Of a DNA stretch of 64,000 nt, positions 44,089 to 51,714 are shown piece after piece. The position numbers and the translations under genes are program-made. Under the pieces are notes generated by a model that was not told the DNA's origin, searched no databases, and was given only the letters and a program-made list of their open reading frames with translations. The DNA is from Veillonella rodentium (GTDB taxonomy: Bacteria; Bacillota; Negativicutes; Veillonellales; Veillonellaceae), in the NCBI RefSeq assembly GCF_900187285.1, contig NZ_LT906470.1, forward strand, positions 107,501-171,500, given 5' to 3'. The stretch's first letter is position 1. Every line of letters starts with the position of its first letter.

Positions 44089-45372
44089 ATGTTATATGAT
44101 GAAAAAGATTTGCGTGTATTTGATAATTCAGATTCTCGGAACTATTTCAAAGAAATACTTCAATCATATTATAGTCAGAATTATCGAGCTACAATTGTTT
44201 TACTATATTCATTTGTGATTTATGATTTATTTATTAAGTTACAAACTATGGCGGATGAAGGTGATAGTAAAGCAAAAAACAAATTAGATGAAATCAATGA
44301 TATGATAAACTCAGATGAAAAATATTCAAAAGTAGAGAATGAGATTATTGAATTCTTTAAAAAGAATTGTTCGTTGTACTTTGAAAGATTTATTGAAGAT
44401 ATTGATTATTTGAAAACTTGTCGTAACAAATGTGCTCATTTGAAAGTAAATGATAATTCCCTATATGTTCCTAATGATTATCATGCTAAAATGATGATTT
44501 GTTCTATGTATGATCATGTTCTTTCTGTTAAAGCACCATTTATTATGGATTTATTTAAGCTTGCAAAAAAAGATATTGAAAAATTTACTGAACAAATTAG
44601 GATATTTGATCCAGATGGATTAAATGAAACAATAAAAAGAAAAGTTATAGATAAATATTTGCAAAGGATGACAGATGTTTCATTAAGGAAATCTTATAAA
44701 ACGTTTCTTAAACTTTTGTATAATTCAGATGATGAAGAGTGTATTAGGAATATACTTGGATTATATGCGTTTATATTTTCTATGACTACTTATTTAATAG
44801 AACAAGGCCGTATAGCTCTTCTTCGAGAGCCAGCAATATTAGATGAATTTTCCAAAATTAAGGTTGATGAATTAGAAAACCACTCTATTCGTATTGATAT
44901 TTTGGTTGTTATGGTATTGAAATATTCTATTATTATGGAAATTATTAGAGAAAATGTGGAAGTATTTGAATATTTGAAAAAACGTGTCTTAATTCCAACC
45001 GGTTTAGCGGAGTATCGTGCTTTCTATCCTCAGGACCCAAGGTCTGAGTACGGATTTTTTAAGGATACTTCATCTCTTCATAAAAATAAATATATTAAGG
45101 AGCTTTTTGAAGTAGTTAAAAACTGTGAAGATTTTAATTTATATGAATTCTGTAGTATTATGGTTTCTGCTATTCCAGACTATAATGGATTTGATGATGC
45201 AGATTGTTATATGGCTTTTTTAAAAAATCATGTGGAGGAACTTACTGCTTCAGATCTTCGAAGGATTGTTGATATATATAATACGAATGACCAATGTTAT
45301 AGACGTAGTAGACATACGGAAGATATGGATGTAATTAATGCTTATCTTGAAGAAGATGAGCCGCCATTCTAA
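44089..45372 (+). CDS. Uncharacterised protein with HEPN-type RxxxxH motif
   Basis: A 427-aa cytoplasmic, helix-rich protein with no membrane segment. The segment DYLKTCRNKCAHLKVN holds Arg112-x4-His117, the RNKxAH pattern of HEPN RNase domains, preceded by two long helices as in that fold. The rest (about 180-427) is not recognised. HEPN proteins are common in toxin-antitoxin and abortive-infection systems. The gene is very AT-rich, unlike the transporter operon before it, and is followed by an IS200 element. These are signs of horizontal transfer. The RBS is weak (AGGCGG). A defence role is inferred from motif and context only. Confidence 0.6.
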   Translation: MLYDEKDLRVFDNSDSRNYFKEILQSYYSQNYRATIVLLYSFVIYDLFIKLQTMADEGDSKAKNKLDEINDMINSDEKYSKVENEIIEFFKKNCSLYFERFIEDIDYLKTCRNKCAHLKVNDNSLYVPNDYHAKMMICSMYDHVLSVKAPFIMDLFKLAKKDIEKFTEQIRIFDPDGLNETIKRKVIDKYLQRMTDVSLRKSYKTFLKLLYNSDDEECIRNILGLYAFIFSMTTYLIEQGRIALLREPAILDEFSKIKVDELENHSIRIDILVVMVLKYSIIMEIIRENVEVFEYLKKRVLIPTGLAEYRAFYPQDPRSEYGFFKDTSSLHKNKYIKELFEVVKNCEDFNLYEFCSIMVSAIPDYNGFDDADCYMAFLKNHVEELTASDLRRIVDIYNTNDQCYRRSRHTEDMDVINAYLEEDEPPF

Positions 45373-45439
45373 TTACCTAAATAATATTACTTTTAATATC
45401 AAAAACTTATTTTTTATTATATCATTGTTTTTAGACTGG

Positions 45440-46173
45440 TTCGCGACGTAGTCGTGAATCATAAAAGCACCCGTTATGCGGGTGCGGCAACGAAAGTTAT
45501 ACAAAAAAATCACCTTGCTTAAGTATAATGTAGGTGTTCAAGCCGCATTATATGCAAAAGAAAGGTGATTTTTTTATGGCAACAAAGACACAGAGTCTTG
45601 CGCACACAAAATGGTTATGCAAATACCACATAGTATTTACACCTAAGTATAGACGCAAAGTTATATATAATCAATATAGAAATAGTTTACGTGAAATATT
45701 GAGGTGTTTATGTGAATATAAGGACGTCAAGATTATAGAGGGGAGTTTATGGTAGATCACGTGCATATGTTAGTATTAATCCTACCTAAAATAGCAGTTT
45801 CATCTTTTATGGGATATTTAAAAGGTAAAAGTGCACTTATGATGCTCGATAAACACGCAAACTTAAAGTATAAATTTGGAAATAGACACTTTTGGTCCGA
45901 GGAATATTATGTTAGTACAGTAGGTCTAAATGAGGCAACAGTAAGAAAATATATACGTGAGCAAGAGTTACATAACCAAATGAAGGATAAGTTGAGTGTA
46001 AAAGAATATGAGGATCCTTTTAAGGGTAGCAAGTAATACATATCCCCTTTGAGGGGAAGGTTACGAGTCAATGGCTATGTGGCTTGAACGTAGTGAAAGC
46101 CAGCGCCTTTAGACGCTGGCCTAGTACTACGGGTTTATAGCCCGTGAGCAAACCACCCGTTTTACAGGTGGTT
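45440..46173 (+). mobile_element. Degenerate IS200/IS605-type element
   Basis: A frameshifted tnpA gene lies between two related end hairpins. The left one is GCACCCGTTATGCGGGTGC (45467-45485) and the right one AACCACC/GGTGGTT (46151-46173) around CGTTTTACA; both share CACCCGTT. A further stem is at 45440-45458 and two more at 46099-46120 and 46129-46145. Hairpin ends without inverted repeats or target duplication fit the single-strand transposition of IS200. The outer limits are approximate. Confidence 0.7.
45576..46036 (+). pseudogene. IS200-family transposase tnpA, frameshifted
   Basis: The two frames 45576-45755 and 45749-46036 together give a normal-length TnpA (about 152 aa): MATKTQSLAHTKWLCKYHIVFTPKYRR, then the HUH motif in VDHVHMLV, GYLKGKSALM, the catalytic-Tyr region RKYIREQE and the typical VKEYEDPF end. 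One base appears missing near 45747: the first frame runs into TGG TAG exactly where GSLMVDHVH would continue. It is therefore probably inactive unless the shift is a sequencing error. Confidence 0.85.
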
Positions 46174-46463
46174 CTGATTGTAAAAAGTTTAATAGCCTAA
46201 AAATTTATCAAAAGTATAAAATTTATAAAAATAAATTAACTGTACTTATATATGCAGGAGTTTTTAATAATTTGTAGAAATATAATAGTATGAGGTAAAA
46301 CGTATTATTTGTGTATAGGAGGTATTTAAATATTTAATTGAATGTATCGATAATATCTATGAATATATAGATAGGTTAGTACAATGGTTACAGGCATTAG
46401 AAGATAAGTAAATGCGTATAATGTGATTTTATATGTTTTTGTGGGGAGAAGGTTTGAAATCAT
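46174..46463. other. AT-rich intergenic region inside the accessory island
   Basis: About 290 bases. AGGAGG at 46317-46322 is followed, without ATG/GTG/TTG, by a 24-codon frame ending at 46411 (from an ATT at 46337) whose translation looks amphipathic. No promoter consensus stands out. Probably a leader or a decayed gene. Confidence 0.35.
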
Positions 46464-47366
46464 ATGAAAAAGTTTGTATCAGATATTTGTAATAAGAAAA
46501 TAAAAGGACATTCTAATTATGATTTTGCAGATGTAGCAGTAAATAGTGATAATTTACTATTTATTGATCCTGTATTGATTGAGACTAAAAAAAATAAATG
46601 GTGTAAAGAAGCAAAAGAAATTATTACATCATTTTTTGATGAGCTTTATAAAGCATATAAAGAAAACAATAGGAAAAGGAAGAAAGAATTATTGCTACAT
46701 GCAAGGGAACAAAATGCAACTCATTTAGGGTATGGTTCTGGGAGTAATGGAAAAGGCAATACTGCAGAAGGGTTACTTAACTTATTTAAGCCTTTAGAAA
46801 AACTTATTACTAAAATTCCTACTATAGAGAAAGATGTAGACTTGGTAGTACTACTTCCAGGTTTTGCAGAGGATGGATTGTCAGATTTGTTGACCAATAT
46901 TTTACATAAACATTTAAATGACTATACATTGGAGCAAATGAAAAAATATGGGATGAATAGTATTGAGACGAAGAAGTTTTGGAGTTGGAATCAGGAAAAG
47001 GCATATTGGGAAGAATTGGAAAAGCCAGTATGTTGTGTTGATGGTCGGGAATTATTGCTTGTTCCTAAGTGTATCCTTAGAAAAAACTATTTGTTTGGTA
47101 CAGGACAATATTTTTCTAGGATTATAATTGAACGAATACGTGAAGAGGGAGGATACATGATTGATGGAAAACCTATTCCTAAAAAGGAGATTATTAAAAG
47201 TAAACGTCATTCGGGAAAATATTGGCAATATAATGAAGTAACTTCTTATACGCAGAAAAATAATGATGCTTTAGATGAATATCATAAAGAGTTACCGAAT
47301 TATTATAGTGAAAAATATAGTAGGTTAAGTGATTCACAATTAGATGAGATAATATATAGAGAATAG
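46464..47366 (+). CDS. Uncharacterised accessory-island protein (300 aa)
   Basis: A soluble 300-aa protein with no signal peptide. Visible conserved-looking segments are NLLFIDPVLIE near residue 31, HLGYGSGSNGKGNTAEGLLNLF (about 87-108), LLPGFAEDGLSDLLTNILHKHLNDYT (about 130-155) and VCCVDGRELLLVPKCIL. The arrangement resembles widespread unnamed proteins with a D..SDL.TNI motif, whose function I do not know. It is AT-rich like the HEPN gene at 44089. RBS GGAGAAGG precedes the ATG. A role in defence or mobile-element biology is a guess from location. Confidence 0.6.
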   Translation: MKKFVSDICNKKIKGHSNYDFADVAVNSDNLLFIDPVLIETKKNKWCKEAKEIITSFFDELYKAYKENNRKRKKELLLHAREQNATHLGYGSGSNGKGNTAEGLLNLFKPLEKLITKIPTIEKDVDLVVLLPGFAEDGLSDLLTNILHKHLNDYTLEQMKKYGMNSIETKKFWSWNQEKAYWEELEKPVCCVDGRELLLVPKCILRKNYLFGTGQYFSRIIIERIREEGGYMIDGKPIPKKEIIKSKRHSGKYWQYNEVTSYTQKNNDALDEYHKELPNYYSEKYSRLSDSQLDEIIYRE

Positions 47367-47478
47367 CGTAGTTTAGAGAATACTATTTATGATTTTTATA
47401 AGCTTTTACGCTTTTTTCATATTCCTCCCTTACCATAAAAGAAATCACATGTTTTCTTTCAGAAAGAGAGGTCTGATT

Positions 47479-48105
47479 ATGACAGCAGTAAAGCATGAAT
47501 GGCGTAAGCACGAAAAGGAATTGTATTGTCCGAAGCAGCAGGCGGTGCAGGTTACGGTGCCGAGCATGAAGTTCCTCGTGCTGGACGGCGTGGGAAATCC
47601 TAATCATGCGGCCTTTGCCGATGATATCGAGGCATTATATTCGTTGTCCTACGGGATAAAGATGCTGCCGAAAAAGGGCGTGACGCCGGATGGGTACTTT
47701 GATTACACCGTGTATCCGCTGGAGGCGCTCTGGAAGCAGATTGAGCATACGGAGCAGTTTGATAAAAATAATCTGCAATATCGGGTGATGATCAGACAAC
47801 CTGATTTTGTGACTCCTGACGTGTTGGAGGCGGCCATTATTAATGTGTCCAAGAAAAAATCGTTGCCTCGATTTAAGGACGTGCGGCTCGAATCGATAGA
47901 GGATGGGGATTGCGTACAGATATTGCATATCGGGCTTTATGATAATGAACCGGAATCGTTTATGAAAGTAGATGAATTCTGCTCTGCTCATGACTTGCAA
48001 CGTGCTAACGACGAGTGGCATCGGGAAATCTACTTGTCCGATGCACGAAAGGTGGAGCCCGCAAAATTGAAGACTGTACTGCGCGTTCAGGTGAAAAGGG
48101 GGTAG
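47479..48105 (+). CDS. GyrI-like small-molecule-binding domain protein
   Basis: A 208-aa protein of the GyrI-like/SOUL-related type: MKFLVLDGVGNPN near residue 35, SYGIKML, YPLEALWKQ and a C-terminal MKVDEFCSAHDL through REIYLSDARKVEPAKLKTVLRVQVK. Such domains bind hydrophobic small molecules or act as hydrolases. The start at 47479 follows AGAGAGG; longer in-frame starts to 47389 lack an RBS. Base composition returns to that of the core genome. It ends before the terminator at 48190. Confidence 0.82.
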   Translation: MTAVKHEWRKHEKELYCPKQQAVQVTVPSMKFLVLDGVGNPNHAAFADDIEALYSLSYGIKMLPKKGVTPDGYFDYTVYPLEALWKQIEHTEQFDKNNLQYRVMIRQPDFVTPDVLEAAIINVSKKKSLPRFKDVRLESIEDGDCVQILHIGLYDNEPESFMKVDEFCSAHDLQRANDEWHREIYLSDARKVEPAKLKTVLRVQVKRG

Positions 48106-48189
48106 AGATAAGAACGTTATAATAAAATTCAGTTAAATTTATGAATGTAAATATAATACAAATTTAAAATGGATTATTTTGAAAGCTTA

Positions 48190-48236
48190 ATGAGCCCTCT
48201 ATATTGCGGTTATCGTAATATAGAGGGCTCATTTCA
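48190..48236 (+). terminator. Intrinsic terminator after the GyrI-like gene
   Basis: A perfect 16-bp stem, 48190-48205 with 48217-48232, eleven-base loop, then TTCATTTT. It separates the GyrI-like gene from the NRPS-PKS cluster. Confidence 0.85.
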
Positions 48237-48354
48237 TTTTCTTGAATTTCATAATGTACCAAAAATTACTCATGAATATTTCATTTCTAAGGAGTCAAAT
48301 AGATAGTAATTGAGAGGGATTGTCATTTGCAAGCTGCGGTCAGGAGGTGAAATT

Positions 48355-48858
48355 ATTATACACTTTTATTTACTAGAAGGAGTTTGGAAAGACTTATATG
48401 CGCATGATTCTAACCGAAAACCTGTGCCGGTTGGCATCTATAATGTATCTATTTCACATTCGGGACATTATACATTAGTGTGCCAAACTACAAGAGAGTT
48501 GACTGTAGGGGTCGACCTTCAAGAGCTTACCATAGGATATCAGTTAGAGTGGTTTAATTCGGAACGACCGTGGATTAACGGATATCTTTCAGAAGAATAT
48601 TTATTGCAGCTAATGACAAGTTTTAAAGAGAGCTTGGGAAAATATTTAGGAATAGGGTTAATGGCAAGAAAGGAGATTTTTGAAATTGATTTAATTGAGA
48701 TGAGTGGAGAAAAAATGTATAAGGCGCAGTTTTTTAATTTTCCGACATTAAAAGGTATAGGGTATTTGAAGGAAAATTATATAGTGACTTTAGTTACTAA
48801 TGAAAGTGACTTACCGTTATTCGTAGAAAAAATGGAGAAAACACTTGATGAAATTTGA
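48355..48858 (+). CDS. 4'-phosphopantetheinyl transferase-like protein of the NRPS-PKS cluster
   Basis: About 167 aa. The Sfp-type motifs are visible: VSISHSGHYTLV, VGVDLQ with the Mg-binding Asp, and FKESLGKYLGIGL in place of WxxKESxxKxxGxGL. It would attach phosphopantetheine to the carrier domains encoded downstream. It is shorter than Sfp. The start is unusual: a perfect AGGAGGTGA (48342-48350) is followed by ATT, ATT and ATA codons, with no in-frame ATG or GTG until residue 88. A TTG at 48310 is in frame but has no RBS. ATT at 48355 has the best spacing. It overlaps the next gene. Confidence 0.7.
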   Translation: MIHFYLLEGVWKDLYAHDSNRKPVPVGIYNVSISHSGHYTLVCQTTRELTVGVDLQELTIGYQLEWFNSERPWINGYLSEEYLLQLMTSFKESLGKYLGIGLMARKEIFEIDLIEMSGEKMYKAQFFNFPTLKGIGYLKENYIVTLVTNESDLPLFVEKMEKTLDEI

Positions 48859-50032
48859 GATTAGCCCAATACAAAGAGACTTTTATTTAGAGTGTTTAAT
48901 GAATAAGTCGGCAAACACGAAATATAGTATCAATTTGATTTTTTCATTAAGTACGTTGCAATCATTAAGTAAGACTAAAATTAAGGATTTGATTTGTCGT
49001 GTTGTGAATAAACAGCCGGTTTTAATATCCACGCCTATAGTAGAAGAATCAAGTATTTATTTGTCCGTTGGGGAGCCCTTTTTACCGGAAGAAATCGAGT
49101 ATGAATGGTCAACAAAGAGCTTAGAAGACTTAAAAAAGGAAGATCTATTTCATATCCCATTTGATTTATTATCGGATAAACGATTGTTTAGAATCAAAAT
49201 AATTGAAGATAGAGAAGGGCGGTTTTATATATTATTTTCAGTGCATCATTTTATTTTTGATTTCTATAGTGGCGTAGCTTTTTCACAGCAAATAGTGGAT
49301 GAAATTGAAGCAAAGAATAATTTGCTTGAAGAAGATATTATTCGAGAACAGATGGATACAATAGATATTTTTAGAGAGAAAGGAGAATTACAAAGTTTTA
49401 TTGATAAGTTTCAAACTAGATTTATGGGAAATATTGATGATATTTCTACGATGAAATCAGTTGACTTATTAAGTGAAGAAAAATATGAATATAGAAATCA
49501 GCTTAATCTGGATTTGAAGACCGGTAATAATTATCGATCTTCGGTTATCATTGCTGCGTTCGCTCATAAATATCTAGAGATGACGAATCAAAGTAGTGTT
49601 TTAGTTGGCGTACCGGTTCCGAATAGAAATCGTAATAATAGAAAGTTAGTTACGAGCATTGTTACAACATATCCAATATTGGTAAAAGCAGGGGATACAT
49701 TAGAAGATTGTAGAAATAGTATATGTTGTCAGTTATTTGACAATTTGAAAATGCAATTTTTTGATTATAACAACTATTTCTATAAGGTTTCAAAGTTTGA
49801 CATCATGTTTACGTATTACCCATCAGATTTTCATGTGCAATGCGGAAATAGCTGTTTGAGAGTTAATTCGTTGTTTACAATTAATTCTCCGGCCCCTATT
49901 CATATCATGCTTAATGATAATAATGTTTTAATGACAGAAATACAAACGGGATATTTTGGTGATCCCGAACTGTATGTTCGGGATAGCATTCAAAATATTC
50001 TTAATAATTATAGTAATGGTGAAGGATGGTAG
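48848..50032 (+). CDS. Free-standing NRPS condensation-domain protein
   Basis: A 394-aa protein that is a single condensation-type domain. The catalytic HHxxxD motif is HHFIFD at residues 133-138. Other C-domain features are ISPIQRDFYLE at the N terminus, SVIIAAFAHKYLEM and the GVPVPNRN segment near 250, corresponding to the GxPxxxR core. It would acylate the amino acid held on the next protein's carrier. As the first acting domain it may use an acyl-CoA or acyl-ACP starter. The ATG at 48848 (or TTG 48845) lies inside the PPTase gene with GGAG upstream. It overlaps the adenylation gene. Confidence 0.82.
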   Translation: MKFEISPIQRDFYLECLMNKSANTKYSINLIFSLSTLQSLSKTKIKDLICRVVNKQPVLISTPIVEESSIYLSVGEPFLPEEIEYEWSTKSLEDLKKEDLFHIPFDLLSDKRLFRIKIIEDREGRFYILFSVHHFIFDFYSGVAFSQQIVDEIEAKNNLLEEDIIREQMDTIDIFREKGELQSFIDKFQTRFMGNIDDISTMKSVDLLSEEKYEYRNQLNLDLKTGNNYRSSVIIAAFAHKYLEMTNQSSVLVGVPVPNRNRNNRKLVTSIVTTYPILVKAGDTLEDCRNSICCQLFDNLKMQFFDYNNYFYKVSKFDIMFTYYPSDFHVQCGNSCLRVNSLFTINSPAPIHIMLNDNNVLMTEIQTGYFGDPELYVRDSIQNILNNYSNGEGW

Positions 50033-51702
50033 CATATATGACGGTTAATAACACATATCAGATATTAGAAGAAAATTTACGTGATAACTTGAATAATTAT
50101 ATCATGGAAGATGATAAACAATTTTCTATGAAAGAGTTATTTGATCGTGTTGAAGAAAAGTATAAAGTTATTTCTGAAAGTAAGATCAATCAATTAGTGA
50201 TTGTTTATATGGAAAGTACTGTTGATTGTTTAGCAACTATATTAGCTTTATGGAAAGTCGGAAAAACATATGTGCCGATTAATAAATTTACTCCTAAGAA
50301 GCGAATCGATTTAATAAAGAGTTCGTTAGAAACATTTAGTGAAATTAGGATCGATGATAACGGAACATTAGACATCATTCCCCATGAATTTAGCCCGAAT
50401 AAAAATGATGAGAATCTCGCCTATATCATATTTACCTCCGGTACTACAGGTAAGCCTAAAGGGGTAAAGATTACACATGATAATTTAATCAGTTTGCTTA
50501 CTGAATTAGGTAAATTTTTCACGTTTACTGAATCCGATACTTGGATTAATTTGCATTCGCTAGAGTTTGACTTTTCTGTTTGGGAAATTTTCGGACCGCT
50601 TTTTTATAAAAACAATCTAGTTTTACTGGGAAAACATGCAAAAATCTATGAATTTGATAAGATTTCAGAACTTATCAAGCAGAGTCACGTGACGATATTA
50701 AATCAGACGCCCACTGCCTTTTTCTCTTTGATGAATTTTTTAGATACGAAAACTATAAGTAATTTGAAAGCTGTGATTTTTGGCGGTGAAAAGGTAGATT
50801 ATGGGGAATTACAGCCATATTATCAGGAATATAATCCTAAGGGTGTTGAATTCTATAACTTATATGGCATTACAGAAATTACCATACATGGTACTTTCCA
50901 TAAGGTGGTAGCGAATGATTTTAATACGACTTTTTCAAATATAGGTAAAGGAATATTTGGGGATAATGTGTATCTCGAAAGAATTCCCAATACTGATAAT
51001 TACGAAATCGTCGTTAGTGGGCCTACGGTTAGTGCTGGATATATCAATAATCCTGCGGAAAATGATAAGCGATTTAAGACTGGCAAGGACGGTCGATTAT
51101 ACTTCTCCGGTGATTTAGGGGAATATCTTCCGAATGGGGACATTAATTATATAGGGCGTATAGATGATCAAGTGGAGGTCAATGGTTTTAGAGTTGAGCT
51201 GGATGATGTTAAGGCTAATATCTTAGATGTTGACCGCAGTCTTAGACATATAGAAATCATTAAGTATCAAAATCGGCTTTTGTGCTTTTACACACGGGTT
51301 GCGAATGGTAAAAGTATTGATATAAAGGAACGCCTTCAAGACAGGTTGCCTGAATTTATGATTCCCGCAAAGTTTATCATGCTTGATAGTATGCCTCTAA
51401 CCGTTAACGGTAAAGTTGATAAAAAACAGTTGCAAAATATATATGACAATACAATCATAATGAATGAAGCAAGTAATATAGATGATTATACAGAGTTTGA
51501 ATTATGGTTACTCAGAGAGTATAGATTAGAAGGTATAGATTTTGGAAATACCTCATTTATGGGATTAGGATTATCATCGGTAGAACTTATAGATCTTCAT
51601 AAAAAAATTATGGATCGATTTAAATTGAAAAAAGCGGTTAATGTTATAGACTTATTTCAATTTAAATCGATAACGTTATTTGAAGATGTTTATTTTGCAT
51701 AA
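50026..51702 (+). CDS. NRPS adenylation + peptidyl-carrier protein, threonine-like code
   Basis: A 558-aa A-PCP didomain. A3 is FTSGTTGKPKG (136-146), A5 NLYGITE (278-284), A7 YFSGDLGEYLPNG (359-371), A8 GRIDDQVEVNGFRVE (377-391) and A10 PLTVNGKVDK (457-466). By-eye specificity residues are D182, F183, W186, N226, I251, G253, L279, I287, H288 and K463, giving DFWNIGLIHK, two conservative changes from the classical threonine code DFWNIGMVHK. The carrier domain (about 485-558) has the phosphopantetheine Ser518 in LGLSS. The start may instead be the ATG at 50038. Confidence 0.88.
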   Translation: MVAYMTVNNTYQILEENLRDNLNNYIMEDDKQFSMKELFDRVEEKYKVISESKINQLVIVYMESTVDCLATILALWKVGKTYVPINKFTPKKRIDLIKSSLETFSEIRIDDNGTLDIIPHEFSPNKNDENLAYIIFTSGTTGKPKGVKITHDNLISLLTELGKFFTFTESDTWINLHSLEFDFSVWEIFGPLFYKNNLVLLGKHAKIYEFDKISELIKQSHVTILNQTPTAFFSLMNFLDTKTISNLKAVIFGGEKVDYGELQPYYQEYNPKGVEFYNLYGITEITIHGTFHKVVANDFNTTFSNIGKGIFGDNVYLERIPNTDNYEIVVSGPTVSAGYINNPAENDKRFKTGKDGRLYFSGDLGEYLPNGDINYIGRIDDQVEVNGFRVELDDVKANILDVDRSLRHIEIIKYQNRLLCFYTRVANGKSIDIKERLQDRLPEFMIPAKFIMLDSMPLTVNGKVDKKQLQNIYDNTIIMNEASNIDDYTEFELWLLREYRLEGIDFGNTSFMGLGLSSVELIDLHKKIMDRFKLKKAVNVIDLFQFKSITLFEDVYFA

Positions 51703-51714
51703 GGGAGCGGAATC

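Noticed and set aside
45440-45490. Hairpin cluster as the start of a CRISPR array or tRNA
   Set aside because: The stems differ in sequence, are not evenly spaced, and are explained as ends of the IS200-type element. No CRISPR array or tRNA gene was seen in the window.
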